A stretch of 64,000 nucleotides of DNA from Streptomyces sp. NBC_00457 (GTDB lineage Bacteria > Actinomycetota > Actinomycetes > Streptomycetales > Streptomycetaceae). The stretch lies in the NCBI RefSeq assembly GCF_036014015.1, contig NZ_CP107905.1, positions 2,666,001 to 2,730,000 on the forward strand, read 5' to 3'. Shown in pieces: positions 15,765 through 25,800 of this stretch. The number at the start of each line of letters is the position of its first letter. Position 1 is the stretch's first letter. Below the pieces are notes generated by a model. That model saw only the letters and a program-made list of their open reading frames with translations. It was not told the origin of the DNA and did no database searches. Both the position numbers and the translations under genes were made by a program.

Positions 15765-16673
15765 ATGACCAGCGACACCTCTCTCTCCCTGGCGGACGCC
15801 CTCGCCGCCGGAACCGTCGTCCTCGACGGCGGTATGTCCAACCAGCTCGAGTCCGCCGGGCACGACCTGAGTGACGAGCTGTGGTCGGCGCGGCTGCTCG
15901 CCGAGCAACCTGAGGCGATCGTCGAGGCCCACCTCGCGTACTTCGAGGCGGGCGCGAATGTGGCGATCACCTCCAGTTATCAGGCCACCTTCGAGGGCTT
16001 CGGCAAGCGCGGGATCGGCGAGGAGCGGGCGGCCGAGCTGCTCGCGCTCAGTGTGGAGCTGGCCCGCGAGGCCGCTCGTCGCGCGCGGACGGACCGGCCG
16101 CTGTGGGTGGCCGCGTCGGTGGGCCCGTACGGGGCGATGCTCGCGGACGGCTCCGAGTACCGGGGGCGGTACGGGCTGAGCGTGGACGCGCTGGAGCGTT
16201 TCCATCGTCCGCGGCTCGAGGTGCTGGCCGGCGCCCGGCCCGACGTACTGGCGCTGGAGACGGTGCCCGACGCCGACGAGGCGACCGCGCTGCTGCGGGC
16301 GGTGCGGGGACTCGGCGTCCCGGCCTGGCTGTCGTACACGGTCGACGGGGAGCGCACGCGTGCCGGTCAGCCGCTGGAGGAGGCGTTCGCGCCGGCCGCC
16401 GACGCGGACGAGGTGATCGCGGTCGGGGTGAACTGCTGCGCGCCCGAGGACGTCGACGGCGCGATCCGGATCGCGGCCCGGGTGACCGGCAAGCCGGTCG
16501 TCGTCTACCCCAACAGCGGCGAGGCCTGGGACGCCGGGGCCCGTACCTGGACCGGCCGCTCCAGTTTCGCGCCCGAGCAGGTGCGGGGCTGGCAGGACGC
16601 GGGGGCGCGGCTGATCGGCGGGTGCTGCCGGGTGGGGCCTCAGGCGATCACCTCGATCGCGCGCTCGCTGTAG
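15765..16673 (+). CDS. mmuM: Homocysteine S-methyltransferase
   Basis: 302 aa, the usual length for MmuM-type enzymes, which transfer a methyl group from S-methylmethionine (or SAM) to homocysteine to form methionine. The zinc-thiolate site is complete: GVNCCAP near residue 225 and GGCCRVGP near residue 287 supply the three Cys ligands. LDGGMSNQLE at the N-terminus and NSGEAWD are also typical. Cytoplasmic. It looks monocistronic and is functionally unrelated to the polysaccharide genes around it, though S-methylmethionine is a plant metabolite. Confidence 0.93.
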   Translation: MTSDTSLSLADALAAGTVVLDGGMSNQLESAGHDLSDELWSARLLAEQPEAIVEAHLAYFEAGANVAITSSYQATFEGFGKRGIGEERAAELLALSVELAREAARRARTDRPLWVAASVGPYGAMLADGSEYRGRYGLSVDALERFHRPRLEVLAGARPDVLALETVPDADEATALLRAVRGLGVPAWLSYTVDGERTRAGQPLEEAFAPAADADEVIAVGVNCCAPEDVDGAIRIAARVTGKPVVVYPNSGEAWDAGARTWTGRSSFAPEQVRGWQDAGARLIGGCCRVGPQAITSIARSL

Positions 16674-16697
16674 TAACTCCTGCGAAGCATGGGCTCA

Positions 16698-16732
16698 ATG
16701 AGGACTTCACGCGCCGATGATGAAGTCCTCAT
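16698..16732. promoter_or_regulatory. Perfect 12-bp inverted repeat upstream of the amidase operon
   Basis: ATGAGGACTTCA (16698-16709) and TGAAGTCCTCAT (16721-16732) are perfect inverted repeats with an 11-nt spacer, 28-62 nt before the GTG start of the small gene. Arm length and two-turn spacing suit a dimeric repressor operator; it could also fold as a terminator for mmuM. Confidence 0.55.
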
Positions 16733-16759
16733 ACCCGTCCGCCGATCATGGAGGCAGCC

Positions 16760-17047
16760 GTGTCCGAGCCGCCCACGCAGGACCAGTTGGACGCCTATGT
16801 GAGAACCCGGCTGGCGCTGGCCGGGTTCGATCTCGCCCTGCTGCCGGAGGAGGCGGACCCCGACACCGGGGTGCCGACGCGGGCCCAGGCACTCGCCGCA
16901 CTGCGGTCGTTCGTGGCGGCCACGCCCGGCGCGATCTCCGGCTGGGCTCCGCCGGCCGACGGGCCCGAGTACGCCCAACAGGCCGCGCCGCCGCTGCTGT
17001 ACCCGTCGATCACCGAGGCCTGGACCGGGAAGGCGGACCCGCGATGA
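16760..17047 (+). CDS. Small protein coupled to the amidase, function unknown
   Basis: 95 aa, acidic, no signal peptide or membrane segment. The first half is helical (TQDQLDAYVRTRLALAGFDL) and the C-terminus is Pro/Ala-rich (YAQQAAPPLLYPSITEAWTG). The GTG at 16760 has GGAGG five nt upstream; the in-frame ATG at 16748 overlaps that ribosome binding site and is unlikely. Its stop overlaps the amidase ATG by 4 nt (ATGA), so the two are translationally coupled. It may be a GatC-like small subunit or chaperone for the Tat-exported amidase; that is inference. I do not recognise the family. Confidence 0.7.
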   Translation: MSEPPTQDQLDAYVRTRLALAGFDLALLPEEADPDTGVPTRAQALAALRSFVAATPGAISGWAPPADGPEYAQQAAPPLLYPSITEAWTGKADPR

Positions 17048-18603
17048 GCCGTGCTCTCAACCGGCGTGTGTTTCTGGCGAGTTCGATGGCCGTGGCGAGC
17101 GGAGCGGCACTCCAGGCGTCCGCGACCCCGGCGCGGGCCGCTGCAACGCCCGTACGCATCCCCGACGTCGACGTACGGCAGGCCGCCCGGACCGACCCCA
17201 CGGAGGCCACCCTCGCCGAGGCCGTCACCCTCATCAGGCGCCGCAGGCTCACGTCCACGGCGCTGACCGAGGCGTATCTGGAGCGGATCGAGCGCTACGA
17301 CGCCACCTATCAGGCGTACGCGGAGGTCACCTCAAAGGCCGCGCTCAAGGCGGCGCGTGCGGCGGACCGCGGATCGGGAGGCGCCCTGCGCGGCATTCCG
17401 CTGTGCATCAAGGACAACTACTTCACGCGAGGCGTGCCGACGCGCTGCAACTCGTACATCTTCGAGGACTTCGTCCCGGACGAGGACGCCACGGCCGTGA
17501 CGCGGCTGACCGCGGCCGGCGGGATCGTGCTCGGCAAGGGGCAGATGGGGCCGCTCGCCACGACCCGGGCCACGAAGCCGAACGGCACGGTCACCACGGT
17601 CAACGCCTGGACGCCCGAGGACCCGTCCGTCGACCCGGGCGGTTCGTCGACCGGTCCGGCCTGTGCGGTGGCGGGGCGGCTCGCGGCCTCGTCGATCGGG
17701 ACGCAGACCGGCGGTTCGATCGTCCTGCCGTCCAACCAGCAGAACCTGACGGGACTGAAGCCGACGATGGGCCGGGTGTCCGTGCACGGCGTCATCCCGC
17801 TCTCCTTCACCCGCGACCACGCGGGACCGCTCGCGCGGGACGCCATGGACGCGGCGATCATGACGCAGATCATGGCCGGGCCGGACGCGAAGGACCCCCG
17901 CACGCTCGGGCTGCCCGCCGTGCCCGACCTCGTCCGCGCCGCCACACCCGTCGTCTCCCGAAAGGGCGCGGTCCGGATGCGCCGGGCCACCCGGGTCGGG
18001 GTGCCCGCCGATTTCCTGTCCGGGCAGAAGGAGCTGCGCGGTGCGTTCCTGGACCGGCTGGAGGCGCTGGCCGGCGTGACGCTCGTCGGGGTCACGTACC
18101 CGGACGACTGGACCCTGCTGACGGGCACCTTCAACGCCGCCCGGCTCGCGGAGCGCACCGAGCCCTTCCGGCACTGGCTGCGTACGGATCCGGCCAAGTT
18201 CGGTGTCTCGCTGCTGAGTTGGCTGCAGGGCCTGATGCTGTCGGGCGACGAGTGGATCACGGCCCAGCGGGCCAAGAACCATCTGCTGCGGGAGGTGCTG
18301 GACGGGGTCATGAGCCGCTGCGACGTCGTCCTGCAGACCGGCCCGGTGCCCTTCGACATCCTCGGGCTGCCCGAGATCGCCTTCCCCATCGGCTTCGACG
18401 CCGCCGGCCTCCCGGTCGGCGCGATCCTCGGCGGCCACCCGTACGAGGAGGACCGGCTGCTGGAGCTCGCGGCGGCCTATCAGGCGGTCACCGACTGGCA
18501 CACCCGGCGGCCGGCGGATCCGGCGACGACGACGGCCCGGCTCAAAGCCACGGTGCCGCGTCCGCGACTGTCGGCGGAGGAGGCCGCGGAAGCCTCGGCA
18601 TAG
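17044..18603 (+). CDS. Tat-exported amidase (amidase-signature family)
   Basis: 519 aa. Twin-arginine signal (LNRRVFLASSMAVASG to ARA). The amidase-signature triad is intact: Lys in CIKDNYF, cis-Ser in DPGGSSTGPA, and nucleophile Ser in GTQTGGSIVLPS. Such enzymes hydrolyse amides or aryl-amides with Ser as nucleophile; the substrate is unknown. Because Tat carries folded proteins, the upstream coupled 95-aa protein could ride as a partner. It lies between mmuM and a LacI regulator. The gene is followed by three tandem 40-bp repeats. Confidence 0.88.
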   Translation: MSRALNRRVFLASSMAVASGAALQASATPARAAATPVRIPDVDVRQAARTDPTEATLAEAVTLIRRRRLTSTALTEAYLERIERYDATYQAYAEVTSKAALKAARAADRGSGGALRGIPLCIKDNYFTRGVPTRCNSYIFEDFVPDEDATAVTRLTAAGGIVLGKGQMGPLATTRATKPNGTVTTVNAWTPEDPSVDPGGSSTGPACAVAGRLAASSIGTQTGGSIVLPSNQQNLTGLKPTMGRVSVHGVIPLSFTRDHAGPLARDAMDAAIMTQIMAGPDAKDPRTLGLPAVPDLVRAATPVVSRKGAVRMRRATRVGVPADFLSGQKELRGAFLDRLEALAGVTLVGVTYPDDWTLLTGTFNAARLAERTEPFRHWLRTDPAKFGVSLLSWLQGLMLSGDEWITAQRAKNHLLREVLDGVMSRCDVVLQTGPVPFDILGLPEIAFPIGFDAAGLPVGAILGGHPYEEDRLLELAAAYQAVTDWHTRRPADPATTTARLKATVPRPRLSAEEAAEASA

Positions 18604-18610
18604 CCCCGCG

Positions 18611-18730
18611 GCCCTCCGGCGGACGGACCGCCGCACTTCTCTCGTCCCCGGCCCTCCGGCGGGCGGACCGCCGCAGCTCTCTCGTCCCCGGCCCTCCGGC
18701 GGGCGGACCGCCGCAGCTCTCTCGTCCCCG
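18611..18730. repeat. Three tandem 40-bp repeats
   Basis: Three 40-bp units (18611-18650, 18651-18690, 18691-18730): units 2 and 3 are identical and unit 1 differs at three positions or fewer. Each unit starts GCCCTCCGGCGG, contains the dyad GGCGG-GCGGA-CCGCC and ends CTCTCGTCCCCG. The array starts just after the amidase stop codon and may be a multiplied terminator hairpin. Confidence 0.85.
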
Positions 18731-18757
18731 GCCGTCCCCCACTGCTAGCCTCCGCAT

Positions 18758-18774
18758 CGGGAACCGGTTGCCGC
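18758..18774. promoter_or_regulatory. LacI operator GGGAACCGGTTGCC upstream of LacI gene 1
   Basis: CGGGAACCGGTTGCCGC, centred on the palindrome AACCGGTT, lies ~37 nt before the LacI start. The identical 17-mer occurs at 31191-31207 near the pectin ABC operon, and a perfect 14-bp relative lies at 30992-31005. Fits autorepression plus control of the importer operon. Confidence 0.65.
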
Positions 18775-18810
18775 CGTGTTGCCGCAGCTGAACAGCGGGG
18801 TGGGCGGGAC

Positions 18811-19860
18811 ATGACGAGGAAGAGCGCGGACGCGAGCCGTAGCACCATCCGGGATGTGGCGGCGCGCGCGGGTGTGTCCGCGTCGACGGTGTCGCGGGTG
18901 CTGGGCGGGGTGTATCCGGTGAGCTCGGCGACCCGGACCCGGGTCATGCGGGCGGTGGGCGAGCTGGACTACGTCGCCGACGCGCGCGCCAAGGCGGTCG
19001 CGGGGGTCGGCACGCCCACGCTGGCGTTCGTGCTGGAGGACATCACCGGACCGTCGTTCGCGCACATGGCGCACGGCGTGGAACGGGAGGCGACCCGGCT
19101 CGGCCATCTGTGCGTGGTGTGCAGCACGGACGGCGACGTCCGGCACGAGCTGGAGTTCGTCGAGATGATGCGTGCCCAGCGGGCCGCCGCCGTCATCCTG
19201 GTCGGTGGCTCCGCCGACACCCCCGAGTACCGCGAGCGCACGCGCCGGATGGCCGACCAGCTGGCGTCGGCGGGCTCCCGGCTGGTCCTGTGCGGCCGCC
19301 CCCCGCTGGGGCCGGGCGCACCGGTGACGGTCATCGAGTACGACAACGAGGGCGGTGCCTACGCCCTGGTCGCCCATGTCCTCTCCCAGGGCCACCGCCG
19401 GGTGCTGTTCCTCGGCGGCAAGCCCGACCACACCACCGCGCAGGGCCGTGAGCGCGGCTACCTCGCCGCGCACCGCGCCCGCGGCCTGGAACCCGACCCG
19501 GCGCTGCTCCTCCACGGCGACTTCACCCGCGACTCCGGCCACCGTCTGATCCGCGAGGCGCTCAAGCGGGGGCTGGAGTTCACGGCCGTGGTCGCGGCCA
19601 CCGACATGGTCGCCGCTGGCGCGCTGACCGCTCTGCACGAGGCGGGCCTGACCGTTCCCGGCGATGTCTCGCTGGCCGGTTACGACGACATCCCCTTCGC
19701 CCGCGACCTCCACCCGGCCCTGACGACGGTCCACGTCCCCTACGAGGAGCTGGGCCGTCTCGCCGTCCGTACGGCACTGGGCCGCACCTCGGAGACCCCG
19801 GACGAGCACCTGCTGCTGGGCACGCATGTCGTCGTCCGGAACTCCGTGGCGGCGAAGTAG
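18811..19860 (+). CDS. LacI-family repressor 1
   Basis: 349 aa. N-terminal LacI HTH (TIRDVAARAGVSASTVSRVLGG) and hinge helix (ARAKAVAG), followed by a periplasmic-binding-like sugar domain ending with the family motif AGYDDIPFARDLHPALTTVHVPYEELGR. It closely resembles LacI 2 (32998-34086), including the common ending GTHVVVRNSV. The presumed inducer is an oligosaccharide from pectin or a related polymer. An AACCGGTT operator just upstream suggests autoregulation; the same site near 31191 points to the minus-strand ABC/GH28/lyase operon as target. Convergent with the esterase gene, five nt apart. Confidence 0.92.
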   Translation: MTRKSADASRSTIRDVAARAGVSASTVSRVLGGVYPVSSATRTRVMRAVGELDYVADARAKAVAGVGTPTLAFVLEDITGPSFAHMAHGVEREATRLGHLCVVCSTDGDVRHELEFVEMMRAQRAAAVILVGGSADTPEYRERTRRMADQLASAGSRLVLCGRPPLGPGAPVTVIEYDNEGGAYALVAHVLSQGHRRVLFLGGKPDHTTAQGRERGYLAAHRARGLEPDPALLLHGDFTRDSGHRLIREALKRGLEFTAVVAATDMVAAGALTALHEAGLTVPGDVSLAGYDDIPFARDLHPALTTVHVPYEELGRLAVRTALGRTSETPDEHLLLGTHVVVRNSVAAK

Positions 19861-19865
19861 CCGGT

Positions 19866-21473
19866 TCAGGACCGCCGTACCGTACCCGGCAGCCGCAACC
19901 GTCGTACGACCGACCGCAGTTCCGCACCGCGCGCGACGACCGCGCCGTCCGCGGGCTCCGATTCCGGCACGGCTTCCCGAGCCCTCGCGTCGGCGGCCCA
20001 CAGGGCGAGTTCCGCATCGCGCGGGCCGAACGCGATCTCCGGCTCGCCGTCGCCGAACATGCGGACCGGATGGGTGCCGTCCCAGTGCCGCCAGCCCGGG
20101 TCGCCGTCGGTCGCGAAGCGCACCCAAGCCGAGTGCATCGCGTCCGCCAGCTCCTGCGGGGCGCCCTCGCCGGCCAGTTTCCGTGACTCGGGGACGTCGC
20201 CGGTGTCGAAGACGAAGCCGAGCTCCAGGGCGTGGCAGGAGCCGAGGTCGGGGAGGCTGGAGGGCCAGGTGAACTCGTAGACGTACGACGACCGCGGGCG
20301 GGCGTCGGCCAGGCGGAGCAGCGGCAGACGCAGCAGGTGGTCGGTGACCAGCTGGCCGACGATCTCGGCGGTGCCGGCGTCCGGGCGCAGGGCGCGGTAG
20401 CCGCGCGGCACCTCGTGACCGCAGCGGCAGCGGGCCATGGCGCCGGCCAGGGCGACAGGCCCGAGCCGGTCGACGCGCTCCAGCAGACCGCCGGGGACCA
20501 GCCACAGCCGGTACTCGTCGCGGGTCCAGCCCATCATCAGTTCGACGCCCCGCGCCGCGTCGCCCTCCACCAGGGCCTCCAAGGGGTCGCGCGGGACGAC
20601 ATCGCCGTCGACCACGATGCCGAAGGCGGGCCCGCCGAGCACGGGGCTGCTGAGCTTGCCCACGTCGGCCTGGGTGCGCAGGAGGAGTTCCCGGTCGACG
20701 TCGGCGAAGGCCGCGGCGGTGGCGGGGATCTTCAGCCGGGTGGCCATACGGCGCACCATCCGCCGTACCTTGTCCCGCTCGGCGGCCTCCGGCGGCCCGC
20801 TCTGCAGCACCGCACGCCGGATCAGGCCCTGCGCCTGCGGGGCGGCCAGCAGTGCGCCGGTGCTGATCGCGCCGGCCGACTGGCCGAACAGGGTCACCTG
20901 CGCGGGGTCGCCGCCGAAGGCCTCGATCGAGGCGTGCACCCATTGCAGTGCGGCGAGCTGGTCGCGCAGGCCGGGGTTGGCGGGGGTGTCCGGAAACAGT
21001 CCGTAGCCCTCCACTCCCAGTCGGTAGTTGACCGAGACGAAGACGACGCCGTCGCGGGCGAAGCTGCTTCCGTCGTACACCGGTACGGCGGAGGACCCGC
21101 GGGTCAGGGCGCCGCCGTGCAGCCACACCATGACCGGGAGCCGGGCGCCCGGGCCGGGTTCGGGGGTCCAGACATTGAGGTTGAGACAGTCGTCGCCGGG
21201 GACGACCGGGTCGGAGAGGTACTGGGCGAAGGCCTCGGAGTACGGCGGTTTCGGCGGGGTCGGGCCGAAGGCGCCCGCGTCCCGCACCCCGTCCCAGGGT
21301 TCCGGCCGCTCGGGCGGCCGGAACCTGCGGGGGCCGAACGGGGGCGCCGCGTACGGGATGCCCCGGAACACCGCGACGCCCTGCTCGTACCGGCCGCGCA
21401 CGGCCCCGTACGGTGTCCTGATCACCGGACGTTCCGCCGGCTCCGTCACCTGCCCCACCTGGTCTGCCGCCAT
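19866..21473 (-). CDS. Type B carboxylesterase
   Basis: 535 aa alpha/beta hydrolase of the carboxylesterase/para-nitrobenzyl esterase family. Landmarks in order: RGIPYAAPPFGPRRF, PGDDCLNLNVWTP, oxyanion WLHGGAL, nucleophile elbow FGQSAGA (Ser near residue 190), acid in MGWTRDEY and a His in GSCHALELGFVF. No signal peptide, so cytoplasmic; it may trim ester groups from imported pectin fragments, given its place behind the lyase genes. The ATG at 21473 (MAADQVGQV) has GGTGGG upstream; the frame extends to 21533 without a better start. A 96-nt gap to the upstream lyase leaves co-transcription open. Confidence 0.88.
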   Translation of the reverse strand: MAADQVGQVTEPAERPVIRTPYGAVRGRYEQGVAVFRGIPYAAPPFGPRRFRPPERPEPWDGVRDAGAFGPTPPKPPYSEAFAQYLSDPVVPGDDCLNLNVWTPEPGPGARLPVMVWLHGGALTRGSSAVPVYDGSSFARDGVVFVSVNYRLGVEGYGLFPDTPANPGLRDQLAALQWVHASIEAFGGDPAQVTLFGQSAGAISTGALLAAPQAQGLIRRAVLQSGPPEAAERDKVRRMVRRMATRLKIPATAAAFADVDRELLLRTQADVGKLSSPVLGGPAFGIVVDGDVVPRDPLEALVEGDAARGVELMMGWTRDEYRLWLVPGGLLERVDRLGPVALAGAMARCRCGHEVPRGYRALRPDAGTAEIVGQLVTDHLLRLPLLRLADARPRSSYVYEFTWPSSLPDLGSCHALELGFVFDTGDVPESRKLAGEGAPQELADAMHSAWVRFATDGDPGWRHWDGTHPVRMFGDGEPEIAFGPRDAELALWAADARAREAVPESEPADGAVVARGAELRSVVRRLRLPGTVRRS

Positions 21474-21569
21474 GCGCCCACCTGCTTCTCGCCGCGCTTC
21501 GTGCACCCTGCACATGTCAGAGCACCACATCACGATCGACTATTCCGGTGAGCGAGGTGGCCTGGAGGG

Positions 21570-22814
21570 CTATTTGGCGTACATCAGCGTGCCGAAGCCG
21601 AGCTGGTCGTAACCTCCGCTGGTGGAGCCGTAGTCGCCACCGCCCCCCTCCGGGTGGACCGACTGGGCGATGCGCTGCAGGTAGGGGACGGCCAGGTTGC
21701 GGCGGCGCCGGTAGTGGGAGTCGAGCATGGCCCACACCGGGCGGACCTGGCCGCGGGAGGCGTCGGAGATGACCGTGTGCTCCCGGTAGTCGCAGTTGAC
21801 GCCGGTTCCCCAGGTGTACTTCGTGAACGGCACGGTCTCACCGAGGTTGTACTTGGCGACGTACTGAGCGGCCTTCATGAACCGGTTGCCGTCGTAGCCG
21901 TACAGGTCCTCGCCCTGGTTCCAGGCCATCTCGCAGATGGCGCCCATCTGGCCCATGCCCATGACGGTGTGGCCCTGGTCCCGGCCCGACTCCTGCCACT
22001 GGCCGAGGTTGTCCGGGTGCAGGAACGGCACGGCCTTGCGGATGGCGCCGTTGCCCGCGCCGTTCTTGAAGTAGTTCACGGCCTGGTCGTACTTGGCACC
22101 GTCGTCGCACAGAATGCCGATGGCCAGGACGGACGCGACGTTGCACAGGTCCCAGTTCGCCCAGTAGTTGGTGATGCAGGCGCCGTTGTGCTGGGTGAGG
22201 AACTGGTTGTTCAGCGGGTAGAACACGTCGCGCATCATGTTCTGGAACCGGCCGAGGTCAAAGCCGGGGTATCCGCGCATGAGCTCGGCCGCGTTGGCGA
22301 ACTGCCAGCCGTAGATCCCGGCGGCGAGGAACCGGTCGGCGTTTCCGGTGATGGTGGTGAGCGTCGACGACCAGGCGTTGAGGATCCGCACGGCGCAGTC
22401 GGCGTTGTCCCGGGTGCCGCCCACGTGCCAGCGCAGCGCGTTCTGGTAGGCGGCGGCGATGTCGTTGTAGAGCTGGGGGTAGTTCTGGCCGTCACCGCCG
22501 CGGATGACGGTCGCCGTCGCGCGGGGTGTCCAGGTGGACTGCGAGCGGCCGTTGGCGGTCAGCCTCCGCCAGCCGGACAGCCAGGGGTCGTCGCCCGCGG
22601 CGACCCTGACCTTGGCCCGGTTGATGTCACCGGCGTTGTGCAGCATGCCGGGGTGGGTGAAGGTCGCGGGGGCCGCGCCGGCCGTGCTGCCCGTCAGCAC
22701 GGCCGTGGACCCGCCGGCGGCGAGGGCGGCGGTGAGCCCGCCGGCGGTCCTCAGCAGACCGCGGCGGCTCAACTCTGGTGTGGGGAGGTGCCGGTGGGGG
22801 GAAGTGCGGCTCAT
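21570..22814 (-). CDS. Secreted alginate-lyase-fold polysaccharide lyase
   Basis: 414 aa. Tat signal (LSRRGLLRTAGGLTAAL to AGAA) and a single alginate-lyase-type (alpha/alpha)-barrel domain. It starts FTHPGMLHNAGDINRAKVRV and carries motifs shared with the neighbouring large lyase: NALRWHV, LNAWSSTLTTITG, WQESGRDQGHT (the His is a candidate catalytic residue) and YNLGETVPFTK. The genomic setting suggests uronate-containing plant polymers such as pectin, not necessarily alginate. It is the second of two tandem paralogues; only 26 nt separate it from the upstream gene, so they are in one operon. Confidence 0.82.
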   Translation of the reverse strand: MSRTSPHRHLPTPELSRRGLLRTAGGLTAALAAGGSTAVLTGSTAGAAPATFTHPGMLHNAGDINRAKVRVAAGDDPWLSGWRRLTANGRSQSTWTPRATATVIRGGDGQNYPQLYNDIAAAYQNALRWHVGGTRDNADCAVRILNAWSSTLTTITGNADRFLAAGIYGWQFANAAELMRGYPGFDLGRFQNMMRDVFYPLNNQFLTQHNGACITNYWANWDLCNVASVLAIGILCDDGAKYDQAVNYFKNGAGNGAIRKAVPFLHPDNLGQWQESGRDQGHTVMGMGQMGAICEMAWNQGEDLYGYDGNRFMKAAQYVAKYNLGETVPFTKYTWGTGVNCDYREHTVISDASRGQVRPVWAMLDSHYRRRRNLAVPYLQRIAQSVHPEGGGGDYGSTSGGYDQLGFGTLMYAK

Positions 22815-22840
22815 TGGTGCATCTCCGTTCCGTGGAGGAT

Positions 22841-25800
22841 CTACATGGGGGTGATGCTCACCTCGTCGAACTCGGTGGTGCAGCGGGCCAGTTGGTCGCG
22901 GGAGCAGACCACGAGGCCCACGTGGTAGGGGGCGTCACCGAACCCGGGGATCTCGCCGGTGGCGAGGGTGGTCCAGGTGGCGCCGTCATCGGTGGACAGG
23001 GCAGCGGTGAAGGCGGTCCCGACGCGCTTCAGCCGCAGCAGGGAGGGCAGGGCGGCTGCCCCGTTCCCGGTGAACGCCGACCGTCCGGCGACGGTCGTGC
23101 GCAGCATGAGCTGCGCGGTGGTCCCGCCGGTGACGATCGCCCCGGCGGCCTGGTCGAACGGTGACAGCGACTTGGCCATCAGCAGGCCCACCCGGTCGGC
23201 ACTCGCGCCCGTGCGGGAGACGAGCCGGGCGGTGATCTCGCAGTCGCCGGTGACGGGCCGTCGTACGAACTGCCCTGTCATTCCCTGGTTGTTGACGGTC
23301 AGATCGACGCCCGCACCGCGCACGGTGAAGGTTCCGTCGTGGTACGACGTGCTGCCCGGCGTGCGGATCGCGACCACGCCCAGCGTCCCGAAGGCGCGCT
23401 CGTCGAGGACCGGGTCACCGAGGTCGCCGTACGTCCAGGGCGCGGGCGGGGGTGTGCCGACGGTGAGGGTGAGCGTGCCGGTGCCGGTGCCGGAGGCGTT
23501 GGCCGCGGTGGTGGTGACCCTGAACTCGCCGCTCTCGGTGGGCGTTCCGGAGACCAGGCCGGTGCGCCTGTCGAGCCGGAGGCCGTCGGGCAGCGCGTCC
23601 GCGCCGAACCGTATGGGCTCGTGCGAGGCGCGCAGGAGGTGGTGGAAGGGGATGCCCTTGTTGCCGAACGCCTCGGTGGTGGAGGCGAGTTGGGGAACGC
23701 CCGGGGTCGGCATCGGGGCGGAGACCGGTTCGGAGAGCGGGCCCCGTCCGGCGCAGTTCGTCTTCGCTACGACGTAGTGGTACGTCGTCCCGGGCGTCCC
23801 GGTGGCATCCGCGTACCGGACGCGGGTGCCGAAACCGACAGGGCCGATGCCTGTCGCGATCGTCTCGAAGGGCCCCTCGGCGCCCGTGGAGCGCAGCACC
23901 TTGTAGCGGGCGGAGAGATCGGGGTCGGTCCAGGTCAGCTCCACAGCGTCGGCGCCGGTGGACGCCTTGAGGCCGGTGGCTCTGCGAGCGGGGCGGGGCA
24001 CCGACCAGACCTCGCCGGCCGAGGCCGAGAGGACGGTGACGTTGTCGAAGGCGCCGGTGCCGGTCTCCGCGTACTCCTCGTCGACGCCGAGGCAGGAGGT
24101 GAGGACCAGGCCCGCGGCGGCGGTGCGGCCCAACTCGACTTGTGTGGAGCCGACTTCGGTCCAGCGGATGCCGTCCGGGGAGATCGCGCCGGTGCAGCGA
24201 CGGCCTCTGCGGGTCACCCGCACCCAGTAGGGCGCCCGCAGCCGGTAGCCGTCACCCGCGCCTTCGACGTACGGGGCCTGAAGCGGGGTCGCCGACTCCG
24301 GCAGGGAGCCGAGGTCAGAGATCGGGAAGGCTGCGTTCACGGTGATCGCCTGCTGCTGGGTGGGCGGCACGGGCGTGCTGCCGGTCCCGGAGACAGCGGC
24401 CCCGGTCTTGGGCCGTACGCTCCACACGCCGCTCCAGGTGTGCAGCGGCAGTCCCTGGATCAGCATCGAGGCGTGCGCGGCGTCCGCGTCGAGGGAGTCG
24501 CGCAGGGTGACGCCGATCTTGGCGTACTGCGAGCTGAGCGGAAACACGATCCGCGCGGTGATCGTGCCGTCTCCCGGCAGCGGGAGGTGGACCGAGCGGT
24601 AGGTGTCGGCGGTGCCGGACGCCTCAAGGACGAACCGTTCACCGTCGAAGGCGGCGGAACCGGGGATCTTCACCGGGCCGATGTCGTGGGTGGACCAGGG
24701 GGCGGGGAGACCGGCGGTGGCGGAGGTGCTCGCCGAATCGCCGCTGCTTCCTTGGGAGTTCGTAGCGGTGACCGTGTAGTGGTACGTCCGGCCGGGACGT
24801 ACGCCGTCGTCGGTGTGCAGTGTTCCGTCGACTGCCGACGCGATCTCCTCGTACGGCCCCTCGGGGCTGCTCGCCCGGCGGACGGTGTACGAGGTCGCCC
24901 ACGCGGAGGGCAGCCAGGCCAGGGTGACTCCCCTGTCATGGCCGGTTGCCGTGACGCCTGCCGGGGCCGTCGGGACGGTGGGGGCGGGCGCCCTGGTGCC
25001 CGCGTAGGTGAACGTACCGAAGCTCGGCAGATCGTCGTTGCTGCCCTCGACGACGCGGGCGCCGCCCGTGCCGCGGAAGACGGCCGCCTCGGTGTACGGG
25101 GTGTCGAGGCCGCGGACGCCGGCGTAGTGGGCGTAGTACATCTCGTAGATCGGGGGGATGTTGCCGCGGACGCGGTCCGAGACGGTCGTCTTGATGTACT
25201 TGCCGGTGCGGTCGAGGTCGGGGGTGAAGGGGACGTCGCCGCCGAGGTTGTAGCGGGCGGCGTACTCGGCGTTCGCGAGGATGCGGTGGTCGTCGAAGGC
25301 CCAGAGGTCGACGCCCTGGTTCCAGGCGACCTGCGCGGCGTCGCCCATCAGGCCGACGGCGAGCTGCTCGTGGCCTTGGTCGCGTCCGCTCTCCTGGCCC
25401 TGACCGGTGTCGGCGACGACTCGGTTGCGGACGCTGCCGTTGCCCGCGCCCGCCGCGGCGAACCGCAGCGCGTCCTCGAAGAGAGTGCGCTCCTCGCAGA
25501 ACACGCCGATGGCCAGGATGGACTGAAGGGCCGTCAGGTCCCAGTTGCCGTTGGCGTAGAGCATGTAGCCGGAGATCGCCGGATACCAGACGTCGAGGAA
25601 GGACCGCTCGCAGCGGGCGATGTCCGCGTCCGTCCAGCCGTCGTAGCCGCTGTGGCGGAGCAGCTCGGCCGCGTTGACGAACTTGAAGACCTGGAGCCCG
25701 GCGCCGAGTGGCCCGTCGGCTCCGGTGATCATCGTCAGGGAGGCAGACCAGGCGTTGAGGATGTCGCGGGCCTTGTCGGCGTGGGCGCGGTCGCCGGTCA

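Noticed and set aside
16748..16759. ATG at 16748 as start of the 95-aa protein
   Set aside because: This ATG overlaps the GGAGG that serves the GTG at 16760.
18611..18730. 40-bp tandem repeats as a CRISPR array
   Set aside because: Contiguous units without spacers; simple tandem duplication.
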